DNA of 21,644 bases from Olsenella_L kribbiana (GCF_036408795.1 NZ_JAZGJP010000026.1:1-21644); one strand, 5' to 3'. Positions 14,001 through 21,644 are shown, numbered from the stretch's first letter. The notes: a model not told the origin generated them from the sequence alone. Numbers and translations are program-made.

Positions 14001-15383
14001 ATGGAGAGCAGGCCGCTTGCAGATGGGAAGACCATCCGCCTCTTCGCGATCGGACAGCTTGGCTGGGCAATACTTTCGGGCATCATCAGCAACTGGCTCG
14101 TCTACTACTACATGCCCTCCGATACCCTGGTCGCAGAAGGCATGCCCATCTTCATCACCCAGGGCATCGTATGTGCCGGCCTTACCGTCATTGGTATCAT
14201 CACGGGCTGCGGACGCCTGCTCGATGGCTTCATCGATCCCTTCATCGCTTCGAAGTCTGACTCTCTTGCCAACCCTCACGGCAGGAGGATCCCGTTCATG
14301 AGGAGGGCGGCGGTTCCGTTTGCAGCGATGACGGTGCTCGTGTTCGTGCTGCCGGGGACTTCGTCTGCGGTGGCGAACAATGTCCTGCTCTTCTGCTGCC
14401 TCATGCTCTTCTACATCACGCTCTCGCTCTACTGCACGCCGTTCAATGCCCTGATTCCTGAGCTCGGACGTACGCAGGAGCTCAGGATCAACATCTCGAC
14501 CTATATCTCTGTGACCTATTTCGTCGGCACTGCCATGGCATATCTCGTGACGATGATCTCAGGCTTCCTCGAGCCGGCCTTGGGCCCTGCCAATGCATTC
14601 CGTGCGACAGTCGCCGTGCTTGCTGTCGTCGCTGCCATCTGCATGCTCGTTGCTGCCTTCGGGATCGACGAGGTCAAGTACGCCGATACGCAGCCGAGCT
14701 CGACTCCCATGGGGCAGTCGGTCGTGAAGACCTTCAAGAACCGCGAGTTCCAGATCTTCGAAGGGTCCGACGTCCTCTACTGGGTCTCAATCACGATGTT
14801 CCAGACGGGCCTTCCGTACTATGTCACGGAGCTCATGGGCTTCGACGACTCCTGGACCTTCATCTTCTTCGCTGCGATGACGGCGATATCGCTCCTGTTC
14901 TATGCACCGGTGAACATCCTGGCCAAGAAGATGGGCAAGAAGAAGCTTGTTGCCTTCGCCTTTTTCTTCTTCTGCCTCGCCTTTGCTGTGACATCGGTCT
15001 GCGGCCAGTTCGGCATCCCCTCGCTTGTCTGGGGCATCCTTGTGGCCGTGCTTGCCGCCGTGCCCATGGCAATGCTTGGCATCCTTCCGCAGGCTGTGCT
15101 TGCCGATATCGCAGAGGCTGATGCCATAGCGTCTGGAGAGAACCGCGAGGGCATGTTCTATGCCGCACGCACGTTCAGCATGACCTTGGGGCAGACGCTT
15201 GCGATGGTCCTCTTCACGTCGCTCTCGACGGCTGCAGGGGGACAGATGGGCTACCGTCTCACGGCAATCGTCGCGACCATCTTCTGCTTCGTGGCAGGGC
15301 TTGTCTTCACGCGCTATCACGAAGCCAAGGTGCTCAGGACGATTGGCGCCACGGAGCCGGCTTCTGCAGAGGAAGGCAGATAG
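14001..15383 (+). CDS. GPH/MFS-type sugar:cation symporter
   Basis: 460-residue membrane protein with about twelve hydrophobic segments, matching the glycoside-pentoside-hexuronide:cation symporter group (MelB type). The N-terminal half shows the family pattern GRLLDGFIDPFIASKSDS followed by GRRIPFMRR in the loop between helices 2 and 3, with Asp residues in the cation-binding region. FYITLSLYCTPFNALIPEL and QLADIAEADAIASGENREGMFY-like blocks in the second half (the latter reading AVLADIAEADAIASGENREG) also fit. Start ATG 14001 with AAGGG upstream. Placed between tetR and an alpha-galactosidase, whose start is one base after this stop, so the likely substrate is an alpha-galactoside such as melibiose or a galactosyl-glycerol-type compound, imported with Na+ or H+. 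Confidence 0.85.
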   Translation: MESRPLADGKTIRLFAIGQLGWAILSGIISNWLVYYYMPSDTLVAEGMPIFITQGIVCAGLTVIGIITGCGRLLDGFIDPFIASKSDSLANPHGRRIPFMRRAAVPFAAMTVLVFVLPGTSSAVANNVLLFCCLMLFYITLSLYCTPFNALIPELGRTQELRINISTYISVTYFVGTAMAYLVTMISGFLEPALGPANAFRATVAVLAVVAAICMLVAAFGIDEVKYADTQPSSTPMGQSVVKTFKNREFQIFEGSDVLYWVSITMFQTGLPYYVTELMGFDDSWTFIFFAAMTAISLLFYAPVNILAKKMGKKKLVAFAFFFFCLAFAVTSVCGQFGIPSLVWGILVAVLAAVPMAMLGILPQAVLADIAEADAIASGENREGMFYAARTFSMTLGQTLAMVLFTSLSTAAGGQMGYRLTAIVATIFCFVAGLVFTRYHEAKVLRTIGATEPASAEEGR

Positions 15384-15384
15384 G

Positions 15385-16992
15385 ATGGCTTTGCCCGCAC
15401 ATATCCTGAAGGCGCCTTCCTGGAAGCTTTCCTGGCGGACAGCTGCCGGAAAGGAAGGAACGGCATCCGTCTTCGTGCCGGGAGTGCCTAGGCTTCCCTT
15501 AACGGCGGAGCTCGAGGAGACAGAGAATGGCTGCCGCCTGTGGATCGAGCCTCTTGAGCCTCTGATGGTGGCCTCCGTCGAGGCGACGATCGAGCCAGAT
15601 ATGGAAAAGGCCACGGCGCTCTTCCTCAATGGCTACAACTCCTGGACCGACTCCTGCGAGCGTCCGCTCGATGCTTCGATGGCCGGCCTTGCCCATACGC
15701 CGAAGGCGGCCATCCGCCATTGGGTGCTCGATGCCTCGGGTGACTACCGCTTCTGCCCCCAGAATCCCAAGAGTGGACATCAGCACGGCGAAGGCTATGG
15801 ATATCTGCGCTACGGAGATGAGACGCTCCTCTTCGGAGAATGCCTGCCCGATCTTGGGCTCACGACGATCCAGGAAGATCTCGATGCACAGAAGTTCAGG
15901 ATCGTAAAGGAAGGGCCAGCTCGTCTCATCGAGCCCGGCGAGCGCATCTGCGTCTTTGCGCTCTGCCTTCTGGAGGGAACAGCAAAAGAGGCATTTGCTC
16001 GCTTTGTGACATGCATAGGGGAGAGGCGCAGGCCGGCTGAGCCCCTCGTCGGCTTCACGAGCTGGTACAGGCACTACGGGGATATCGATGAGGAAAAGCT
16101 TGTGCAGGACCTCGCTGGTGTCAAGGCAGCGCTTTCCAGGCAGGTGCCCGAAGGCATCCTTCCGGTCTTTCAGATCGACGACGGCTACACGAAGGTAGGG
16201 GACTGGACGCATCCAAGCACAGAGCGCTTCCCTCATGGCATGGGCTCCATGGCAGAGAAGATTGCTGCAGTGGGGCTTCTTCCGGGGCTCTGGATCGCAC
16301 CCTTCGTCTGCGAGAAGGACTCTCGGCTCTTCCATGAGCATCAGGAGTGGCTTCTGCGCGATGAGGCAGGAAACCCCGTGATGAGCGGCTCTCACTGGTC
16401 AGGCGGCTATGCGCTCGATACCTTGAACCCTGAAGTCCGCTCCTATGTGCATGAGGTGCTGGGACTTGCTGCAGGGACCTGGGGATTCCGGCTTCTCAAG
16501 CTCGACTTTCTCTATGCGGCAGCGCTCCTGCCGCATGGCGGGAAGAACCGGGGCGAGCTCATGGCAGACGCGCTCGACCTTCTGAGGGATTCCGTTCCTG
16601 AAGGCACGCTCTTCGATCTCTGCGGCGTGCCCATCATGTCTGCTATCGGCCGCACCGAGTACTGCCGCATCGGCTGCGACGTGGGGCTTGACTGGGATGG
16701 CGCGCCGTACATGAGGATATCCGGCCGTGAGCGCGTGAGCACGAAGAATGCTCTCGGCAATATCCGGGGACGTGCGCATATGGATGGCGTGGCGTTCCTC
16801 AACGACCCCGATGTTTTCTTCCTGAGAGACGATGTGAAGCTCTCTGAAGCACAGAAGAAGACGCTCCTTGAGGCAGATGCCTCGTTGGGGAGCGTCCTTT
16901 TCACGTCGGATGATATGGCCAGCTGGAGCGAAGAGCAGAAGCGGACATTTGAAGAGGCTCTGCACGCATTCGCTTCGAGGAAGCGCGGCTAG
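15385..16992 (+). CDS. Alpha-galactosidase, GH36-like
   Basis: 535-residue glycoside hydrolase resembling GH36/melibiase. The N-terminal beta-rich domain contains ALFLNGYNSWTDS, the barrel begins at GFTSWYRHYGDI, and FQIDDGYTKVGDW is the conserved substrate-binding strand. The nucleophile is predicted to be Asp374 in LLKLDFLY, and the acid/base Asp432 in RIGCDVGLDWDG. It is shorter than many GH36 enzymes (about 700), lacking most of the C-terminal beta domain. There is no signal peptide, so it works in the cytoplasm on imported sugar. The ATG at 15385 follows GAGGAAGG and lies one base after the transporter stop; the open frame to 15199 is inside the transporter gene. Convergent with the C26 peptidase, three bases between stops. 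Specificity for alpha-galactosides is the best guess; alpha-N-acetylgalactosaminidase or related activity is possible. Confidence 0.85.
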   Translation: MALPAHILKAPSWKLSWRTAAGKEGTASVFVPGVPRLPLTAELEETENGCRLWIEPLEPLMVASVEATIEPDMEKATALFLNGYNSWTDSCERPLDASMAGLAHTPKAAIRHWVLDASGDYRFCPQNPKSGHQHGEGYGYLRYGDETLLFGECLPDLGLTTIQEDLDAQKFRIVKEGPARLIEPGERICVFALCLLEGTAKEAFARFVTCIGERRRPAEPLVGFTSWYRHYGDIDEEKLVQDLAGVKAALSRQVPEGILPVFQIDDGYTKVGDWTHPSTERFPHGMGSMAEKIAAVGLLPGLWIAPFVCEKDSRLFHEHQEWLLRDEAGNPVMSGSHWSGGYALDTLNPEVRSYVHEVLGLAAGTWGFRLLKLDFLYAAALLPHGGKNRGELMADALDLLRDSVPEGTLFDLCGVPIMSAIGRTEYCRIGCDVGLDWDGAPYMRISGRERVSTKNALGNIRGRAHMDGVAFLNDPDVFFLRDDVKLSEAQKKTLLEADASLGSVLFTSDDMASWSEEQKRTFEEALHAFASRKRG

Positions 16993-16995
16993 ATT

Positions 16996-17754
16996 CTAGG
17001 ACTTGCGTGCGGCATCCACGAAGGCATGCCAGAGCGCACGGTCTGAGGCGAGTGTCGGCCACGTGTATTCAGGGTGCCACTGCACGCCGAGGACGAAACG
17101 TGCCTCAGGAAGCTCGATGCACTCAGGCACGCCGTCTGTTGCCTCGCCGGAAAGGATGAGCCCCTCTCCCAGCTTCCCGACGCAGCAGTGGTGGGCCGAG
17201 TTCACCTGGATCTCTGGCTTTCCCACAATATGGGCAAGAAGCGTATCTGGCTTCACCTCGACAGGGTGGACAGGATCGGTCAGGACCTTGGCATGGCGCC
17301 AGAGCTGCATGCCTTCCCGTGGCTTGAGGCTTGGCACATCCATGCAGAGCGTGCCGCCGAGTGCCACGTTCAGGAGCTGCGTGCCGCGGCAGGTTGTGAA
17401 GAGCGGCTTGTCTGCAGCGAGAATCTTCTGCACGAGCGGAAGCTCGAAGGCATCGCGCTCGGGGCAGAGGAGGGCCGGATCGTATGGCTCGGTGCTGCCG
17501 AAGCGGGCAGGGTCCACATCGGGGCCGCCCTGCAGGGCAAAGCCGTCACAGAGCTCTACAAGCTGGTTGATTGCATCTGCGTCATCTGTCAGCGGAAGCA
17601 GGATAGGCGTGCCTCCTGCATCGATGATTGCATCAGGAAAGCAGCTTGCCATCCCCTCGGTCGGGGCAAGCTGGTCGGGGACCTGTGCGGTCGGCACCTT
17701 CCTCTCCCAGCGGGGAGCGATGCCGATAAGAGGACGCTTCGAAGATACAGACAT
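16996..17754 (-). CDS. Peptidase C26 family, gamma-glutamyl-GABA hydrolase-like
   Basis: 252-residue class-I glutamine-amidotransferase-like hydrolase (PuuD group). Motifs: GFALQGGPDVDPARFG, the nucleophile elbow TTCRGTQLLNVALGG with Cys122, VNSAHHCC, a DGVPECIELP segment and the catalytic His227/Glu229 in GVQWHPEY. These enzymes cleave gamma-glutamyl amide bonds, for example in putrescine breakdown, peptide recycling or unusual gamma-glutamyl compounds. The ATG at 17754 has AAAGG upstream. It lies 82 bp downstream of the ABC ATPase gene on the same strand, separated by a GC-rich hairpin, so it may be read through from the importer operon. That link suggests gamma-glutamyl substrates brought in or glutamate released, but this is inference. 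Confidence 0.87.
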   Translation of the reverse strand: MSVSSKRPLIGIAPRWERKVPTAQVPDQLAPTEGMASCFPDAIIDAGGTPILLPLTDDADAINQLVELCDGFALQGGPDVDPARFGSTEPYDPALLCPERDAFELPLVQKILAADKPLFTTCRGTQLLNVALGGTLCMDVPSLKPREGMQLWRHAKVLTDPVHPVEVKPDTLLAHIVGKPEIQVNSAHHCCVGKLGEGLILSGEATDGVPECIELPEARFVLGVQWHPEYTWPTLASDRALWHAFVDAARKS

Positions 17755-17778
17755 GGAAAAGGACCTTTCATGAGGACA

Positions 17779-17806
17779 CCCCGCATCGTTTGCGGCTGAT
17801 GCGGGG
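17779..17806 (-). terminator. Hairpin between ABC ATPase and C26 gene
   Basis: CCCCGCATC and GATGCGGGG form a 9-bp stem with a 10-nt loop. On the minus strand it is not followed by a U-run, so it may be a weak or Rho-type terminator or an RNA-processing stem reducing expression of the C26 gene relative to the importer. Confidence 0.5.
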
Positions 17807-17835
17807 CGCCAGATGTGCAGTGCGGGATATCCTGG

Positions 17836-18591
17836 CTAGTGGCCCATGATGGAGTCGAGGAAGTCGCGGGCACGCTGGCTCTTCGGATGCTCGAAGAACT
17901 CGTCAGGTGTGCCTTCCTCGACAATCTGGCCGTCTGCCATGAAGACGACGCGGTCAGCAACGCGGCGGGCAAAGCCCATCTCGTGCGTCACGACGATCAT
18001 CGTCATTCCCTGCTTCGCAAGCTCAACCATAACGTCCAGGACCTCGTTGATCATCTCGGGGTCGAGGGCAGATGTCGGCTCGTCGAAGAGCATGGCCTTC
18101 GGATGCATCGCAAGGGAGCGGGCAATCGCGACACGCTGCTGCTGGCCACCGGAGAGCTGGGCGGGGACCTTTCCTGCCTGCTCGGCCACGCCGACGCGTG
18201 CCAGGAGGTCCATGGCCTCCTTCTTGGCCTGCTCCTTCGGCTCATGCAGGACATCGATGGGACCCAAGGTCACGTTGTCCAAGATTGTCATGTGCGCGAA
18301 GAGGTTGAACTGCTGGAACACCATGCCGAGATCGGCACGCATTGCAGCGAGCTCCTTGCCTTCCTGGGGAAGAGGCTTGCCTTCGATCAAAATCTCGCCT
18401 GAATCGATGGTCTCGAGGCGGTTGATCGTGCGGCAGAGCGTCGACTTGCCCGACCCGGAAGGGCCGATCACGACGACGACCTCGCCCTTGCGGACGGAGA
18501 GATTGATGTCCTTCAGGACATGGAGGTCTCCGTAGTGCTTCTCGACATGCCTGAGCTCGATGACGGGTACTGTGGCTGCCTGTGTATCCAT
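17836..18591 (-). CDS. Polar amino acid ABC importer, ATP-binding protein
   Basis: 251 residues. Walker A GPSGSGKST (residues 43-51), Q-loop FQQFNLFAHMT, signature LSGGQQQRVAIARS, Walker B AMLFDEPTSALDP and the switch His in VTHEMGFA are all intact. The FNLFAHMTILDNVTLGP and GTPDEFFEHPKSQRARDFL blocks are typical of the GlnQ/HisP/GluA polar amino acid group. The ATG at 18591 has AGGAG four bases before it; an ATG at 18606 adds five residues but lacks a ribosome site. It is the last of four importer genes, 40 bp after the inner permease stop, and provides energy on the cytoplasmic face. Confidence 0.92.
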   Translation of the reverse strand: MDTQAATVPVIELRHVEKHYGDLHVLKDINLSVRKGEVVVVIGPSGSGKSTLCRTINRLETIDSGEILIEGKPLPQEGKELAAMRADLGMVFQQFNLFAHMTILDNVTLGPIDVLHEPKEQAKKEAMDLLARVGVAEQAGKVPAQLSGGQQQRVAIARSLAMHPKAMLFDEPTSALDPEMINEVLDVMVELAKQGMTMIVVTHEMGFARRVADRVVFMADGQIVEEGTPDEFFEHPKSQRARDFLDSIMGH

Positions 18592-18631
18592 ATGGCTCCT
18601 ATCCATTGCCAATGTCTGCCTATCTTCCTTG

Positions 18632-19477
18632 CTAGACGGGATTCTCGTTCGTGCGGGCCACGATCGAGGAGCCCTGCTTCCGGGCAAGGGAGATGGCGAA
18701 CTGGTTGATGCCGTAATTGATGAGGATGTAGATGATTGCAACCACGAAGTAGGTGGAGACGAGTGCATCGTAGTTCGTGATGAGGACACGCGCATTCTGC
18801 AGGAGGTCGGGGAACGACACGACGTAGGCGACGGTCGTGTCCTTCACGACAACGACCAGCTGCGAGATGAGCGAAGGTATGACCATGCGGATAGCCTGTG
18901 GGAACACGATCTTGAGCTTGACGTGGAGCGGGCTCATGCCGAGAGAGAGGGCAGCCTCCGTCTGGCCCTTCGGCACGGCGTACATGCCGGCACGGAAGAC
19001 CTCGGCCAGGACACCTGAGGCAGCAAGCGCGACCGGCAGCGTGATCATCCAGAACGAGGACATCTTGATGCCGTACTGGGGGATGACCAGGAAGAAGAAG
19101 TAGATCAGAAGCAGGCTCGGGACGCCACGGAAGAAGTTGATGATCACATGGCAGATGCCGGCCAGGATCTTGTTCTCGCTGATGCGGCCCATCATGAGGA
19201 GAAGGCCGAGAGCAAGGGCGATGATGCCTGCCGTGACAGCGACCTCGACCGTGCTGACAAATCCCTGGAGCAGGAAACGCCAGGTCGTCCAGCGCGTGAA
19301 GAAGGCCCAGTATTTCGGGGCGAGCTGGCCTGTGACATAGAAGCGCTGGACAATCGCGAAGATGCCCAGGGCGACGAGGACGAGCGCTATGGCCGTCCAG
19401 ATGCGGATGCGGCGGCGGGTCTTGGGACCGGGTGCCTCGTAGAGGGCGTCGCGCATGGAGACAGTCGTGGCACTCAT
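18632..19477 (-). CDS. Polar amino acid ABC importer, permease 2
   Basis: 281-residue membrane protein of the HisM/GlnP type. A charged N-terminal tail precedes a first membrane segment at about 27-46 (IWTAIALVLVALGIFAIV); further segments follow, and the ATPase-coupling EAA loop is EAALSLGMSPLHVKLKIVFPQAI. Its conserved VPSLLLIYFFFLVIPQYG and TVAYVVSFPDLL segments fit the family. The ATG at 19477 overlaps the stop of permease 1 (ATGA), so the two are translated together and probably form a heterodimer, as in glutamate (GluCD-type) systems. Confidence 0.9.
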   Translation of the reverse strand: MSATTVSMRDALYEAPGPKTRRRIRIWTAIALVLVALGIFAIVQRFYVTGQLAPKYWAFFTRWTTWRFLLQGFVSTVEVAVTAGIIALALGLLLMMGRISENKILAGICHVIINFFRGVPSLLLIYFFFLVIPQYGIKMSSFWMITLPVALAASGVLAEVFRAGMYAVPKGQTEAALSLGMSPLHVKLKIVFPQAIRMVIPSLISQLVVVVKDTTVAYVVSFPDLLQNARVLITNYDALVSTYFVVAIIYILINYGINQFAISLARKQGSSIVARTNENPV

Positions 19478-20133
19478 CTCAGGATCCTCGCTTTCTTGTC
19501 GATTGCATTGCCGACAAAGCCGATAGCAAGAGCGGTCAGGGCATAGCCGAGCGCGGAGATGAAGAACGTGGCAATGCCGCCAGCGACCTGGGTGTTGATC
19601 GTCGAGACGATGCCGGTGAGCTCATTGGGATCGAGCGGGACCTGGGAGCCGAGTGCTGTCGTCAGCATGACGGCGATGAGCAGGTTTGTCATCGGCAGCA
19701 CGGACGAGCGCAGGGCCTGGGGAATCACGATGCGGCGCAGGATCTGCGTGAACGTGAGGCCGATGGAGCGTGCTGCCTCGATCTGGCCGACGCCGATCGT
19801 GTTGATGCCGCTCATGAAGTTCTCCGACCCGAAGGCAGAGCCCAGAAGGATTGTCGCAATGATCACGCAATCGCGGTAGGACAGCAGGACCTTGAGATAC
19901 GGCAGCGCATAGACGCAGATGATCAGAAGCGAGATGCCGGGGATGTTGCGGAAGATCTGCACATAGAGGTCGCCCACGACGCGCAGCGGCTTGATGGGGC
20001 AGACGCGCATGATCGTGATGATGACAGAGAGCAGCATAACGAAGACGAACGAGATGGCGGTAAGCTGCCAGGTCGTGAGAAGGGCCGTGATGTAGTCCGA
20101 GCCATAGGCGCTCCAGAGCTCAGCGAAGCTCAT
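19474..20133 (-). CDS. Polar amino acid ABC importer, permease 1
   Basis: 219-residue permease with the family pattern: an N-terminal ITALLTTWQLTAISFVFVML segment, RNIPGISLLIICVYALP, and the coupling loop EAARSIGLTFTQILRRIVIPQALR. The ATG at 20133 is preceded by GGAAGGAGAGG; the open frame up to 20226 crosses two hairpins and is not used. It overlaps permease 2 by four bases. The 131-bp gap to the binding-protein gene holds two stem-loops that may lower permease expression relative to the binding protein. Confidence 0.9.
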   Translation of the reverse strand: MSFAELWSAYGSDYITALLTTWQLTAISFVFVMLLSVIITIMRVCPIKPLRVVGDLYVQIFRNIPGISLLIICVYALPYLKVLLSYRDCVIIATILLGSAFGSENFMSGINTIGVGQIEAARSIGLTFTQILRRIVIPQALRSSVLPMTNLLIAVMLTTALGSQVPLDPNELTGIVSTINTQVAGGIATFFISALGYALTALAIGFVGNAIDKKARILR

Positions 20134-20160
20134 GCATCCTCTCCTTCCTTTCTGTGAGGT

Positions 20161-20177
20161 GCCTTCTGGAAGAAGGC
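20161..20177 (-). other. Short stem-loop in the importer operon leader
   Basis: GCCTTCT-GGA-AGAAGGC, a perfect 7-bp stem with a 3-nt loop, lies 28 bp before the permease 1 start on the minus strand, downstream of the larger hairpin. Possible RNA-processing or translation-control element. Confidence 0.45.
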
Positions 20178-20191
20178 GTGTCTCTAGAAGT

Positions 20192-20226
20192 ATGAGGTTT
20201 CCGCCCGGGTGCAGCGGAAACCTCAT
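20192..20226 (-). terminator. 13-bp intra-operon hairpin between binding protein and permease
   Basis: ATGAGGTTTCCGC and its exact complement GCGGAAACCTCAT flank a 9-nt loop. It is not followed by a U-run on the minus strand. Such stems after solute-binding protein genes often act as partial terminators or mRNA stabilisers so that binding protein outnumbers permease. Confidence 0.6.
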
Positions 20227-20264
20227 GGTGTGCTAACAGCCAGGAAATATGCTGGATAGGGTGC

Positions 20265-21266
20265 CTATGCCTCGATGACAGGAGGCTCGGGGGCGTTGTC
20301 GAGGCCCGTGCGGTCGCCGATAGCGATCTTCCAGAGCTGCTCCCACGTTCCGTCATCCTCGATGCTCTTGAGCCAGGCATTGACGAAATCGACGCCGTCG
20401 GAGCCGAGCGGGAGGCCAATGCCGTAAGGATCGTCCGGACCGAACGGGTCGCCTGCGATGCGGTACTTGCCCGGGTTCTTGACGACAGAGCCCATCTGGA
20501 GCGTCTCGTCGATCACGTAGGCATCGACACGTCCCTGCTCGAGAGCCTGGCGTGCCTCCTCGTCGGTGCTGAACTCCTGCTGCTTGGCATCAGGGGCAAG
20601 CTCGCTCACGATGCTGGGACCCGTGGAGCCAGACTGGACAGCCACGTTCTTGCCGGCGAGGTCATCGACGCTGTTGATATCGGTGTTGTCTGCGAGGACC
20701 AGGATGGCCTGCTGGGAGACGAAGTAGGGGCCTGCGAAGGAGATGACCTTCTTGCGGCTGTCCGTAATCGAGTAGGTTGCAAATACGGCGTCGACCTGGT
20801 CGTTCTGGAGCACGGACTCGCGGGTATCGGATGTGACCTGCGTGAGGTCGAGCTTCGTCTCGTCGCCCAGGATGTAGCGGGCCAGGAGCTGATAGAGGCC
20901 GGCATCGAAGCCGCGGACCTTGTTGTCCGTCTCGTTCAGGAGGCTGAAGAGGGTGGAGGTGCGGGTGCCGCCGACGCGGAACGTGCCGGCATCCTTGATC
21001 TTCTTGGCCCAGGCATTTGCGGAAATCGTTGCGTCGTCTGCAGTGGCGCCGCCAGCAATCAGGGAGTCATAGGCGTCGATATCGAGGTCGGTCGATGCGC
21101 TCGACGTGTCGGACGAGCTCGAGGACGAGGATGAAGACGCGGTGCTCGAAGAGGTGTCAGAAGAATCGCAGGCTGCAAGGCCGAAGAGGCCTGCTGCTGC
21201 AATGGTGCCAGCTCCTGCTGCGAGTGCCTGGCGCCTGGTGAGAAGAAGATTGTCAAGCTTGCTCAT
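20265..21266 (-). CDS. Amino acid ABC importer, solute-binding lipoprotein
   Basis: 333 residues. The N terminus carries a twin-arginine-like signal (TRRQALAAGAG) and lipobox LAAC with Cys33, so it is exported and lipid-anchored on the outer face of the membrane. A Ser/Thr/Asp-rich linker (about residues 34-60) precedes the binding domain. The domain shows GTFRVGGTRTSTLFSL, VRGFDAGLYQLLARYI, QNDQVDAVFATYSITDSRKKVISFAGPYF and LAGKNVAVQSGSTGPS, as in the SBP_bac_3 group for polar amino acids, glutamate type. The ATG at 21266 has AGAAGGG upstream, and the signal starts there; the frame to 21335 is not used. First gene of the importer operon. Confidence 0.9.
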   Translation of the reverse strand: MSKLDNLLLTRRQALAAGAGTIAAAGLFGLAACDSSDTSSSTASSSSSSSSSDTSSASTDLDIDAYDSLIAGGATADDATISANAWAKKIKDAGTFRVGGTRTSTLFSLLNETDNKVRGFDAGLYQLLARYILGDETKLDLTQVTSDTRESVLQNDQVDAVFATYSITDSRKKVISFAGPYFVSQQAILVLADNTDINSVDDLAGKNVAVQSGSTGPSIVSELAPDAKQQEFSTDEEARQALEQGRVDAYVIDETLQMGSVVKNPGKYRIAGDPFGPDDPYGIGLPLGSDGVDFVNAWLKSIEDDGTWEQLWKIAIGDRTGLDNAPEPPVIEA

Positions 21267-21291
21267 GTCAGTGCCCTTCTTTTCATTGTTC

Positions 21292-21329
21292 TGGCTTCCG
21301 CAAATCATGTCCCCCTGTCTCGGAAGCCA
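21292..21329. promoter_or_regulatory. Inverted repeat in the importer leader
   Basis: TGGCTTCCG (21292-21300) and CGGAAGCCA (21321-21329) are a perfect 9-bp inverted repeat with a 20-bp spacer, 26-63 bp upstream of the binding-protein start. It may be an operator or a leader stem. On the minus strand a TATAAA at 21352-21357 could be the -10, placing the repeat in the transcript; no good -35 is seen. Confidence 0.4.
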
Positions 21330-21371
21330 TGGCAAAAGAGATAGTGCGTTATTTATACCGCCGTAGTGGCA

Positions 21372-21525
21372 TTAAGTATTCAGCCATTGGCCGAAGAGGC
21401 ACTGTTCTGCAATGAATCTTTCAGACAGCTGGCTATATCCAGGAAAGATAGCGGGGATATTCTCTCTGATGCAGTAGCCATTCATCCGGTGCTGCGTGGC
21501 GTTCAGAAAAGAGCTATCTTCATAA
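21372..21525 (-). pseudogene. Possible gene remnant next to right repeat
   Basis: An open frame runs from the repeat into unique sequence and encodes about 50 residues, beginning FYEDSSFLNATQ and ending CLFGQWLNT before a stop at 21372. I do not recognise it. It may be the 3' end of a gene cut by the repeated element, as AIPR is at the left, or only chance. The rest of 21336-21525 shows no other gene. Confidence 0.2.
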
Positions 21526-21644
21526 AATGGCTGAGGACCTCCGGCATAACCGCAGGAATTCCTGTCGCCGCTCCGCTGCATCATATGGATGAACGGCTGA
21601 TGCATCCGGAGGATCGGGGGACGAGATGGCGAAGGGTCATGCAG
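21526..21644. repeat. Right copy of 119-bp terminal inverted repeat (probable IS end)
   Basis: Perfect reverse complement of 1-119. Read rightwards it begins AATGGCTGAGGACC and contains an ATG at 21626 preceded by GGGGG, encoding MAKGHA before the window ends; a second open frame with ATG at 21585 also runs off the end. Either could be the start of a transposase. The element body lies outside the window. Confidence 0.75.

Noticed and set aside
1..21644. The whole window as a composite transposon
   Set aside because: The inverted 119-bp ends would allow it, but core thi and transport genes, exact k-mer-like length and contig-edge position make an assembly break at two IS copies more likely.
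1..21644. tRNA, rRNA or CRISPR arrays
   Set aside because: Looked for conserved tRNA arms, rRNA blocks and regularly spaced repeats by eye; none seen.

Overview
The window looks like a chromosomal contig from a high-GC, low-oxygen-adapted actinobacterium, most plausibly class Coriobacteriia (Olsenella/Collinsella-like). This rests on GC-rich codon use, a short (430-residue) ThiC, a Tat-type lipoprotein signal with a Ser-rich linker on the solute-binding protein, and IS607/IS1595 elements. It is an inference from gene content; there is no rRNA or marker gene to confirm it.

Layout. (1) 1-119 and 21526-21644 are a perfect 119-bp inverted repeat, apparently the end of one repeated element (probably an insertion sequence) bounding both ends. 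At the left it cuts an AIPR-family abortive-infection gene at codon level. (2) 120-2938 is a lower-GC defence remnant: the 5'-truncated AIPR gene, a bidirectional terminator, and a convergent full-length DNA cytosine-5 methyltransferase. (3) 3112-3357 is a small membrane-anchored Gly/Trp-rich protein with a paralogue at 11325-11591. (4) 3489-7295 is a TPP-riboswitch-controlled thiamine operon, thiC-thiM-thiE-thiD, with a recognisable promoter and overlapping start/stop codons. A DUF2442 gene converges on it, sharing the stop-codon bases. (5) 7760-8952 is a complete IS1595-family element with 24-bp terminal repeats and an 8-bp target duplication. It lies against (or inside) the left end of an IS607-family element (about 8953-11231) carrying a serine recombinase, an unreported-looking 55-codon ORF, TnpB and a structured right end likely to encode the guide (omega/re) RNA. 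(6) 11650-16992 is a sugar locus: a GT-B-like protein divergent from a tetR-GPH transporter-GH36 alpha-galactosidase operon, with two near-identical 19-bp operators 20 bp apart between them. (7) 16996-21266, all on the minus strand, is a polar amino acid (glutamate/glutamine-type) ABC importer (binding protein, two permeases, ATPase) followed by a class-I glutamine-amidotransferase-like peptidase C26.

How it works together. The thi operon gives de novo HMP pyrimidine synthesis plus salvage of the thiazole alcohol, with no thiazole synthesis genes in view. The TetR locus probably senses a galactoside or its product, imports it by cation symport and cleaves it, while the divergent GT-B protein may make or remodel a related glycoconjugate. 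The ABC importer and C26 hydrolase may take up and process glutamate or gamma-glutamyl compounds.

The most interesting items are the extra small ORF and frameshift in the IS607 element, the twin TetR operators with the GT-B partner, the paired Gly-rich membrane proteins, and the interrupted AIPR/methyltransferase island.
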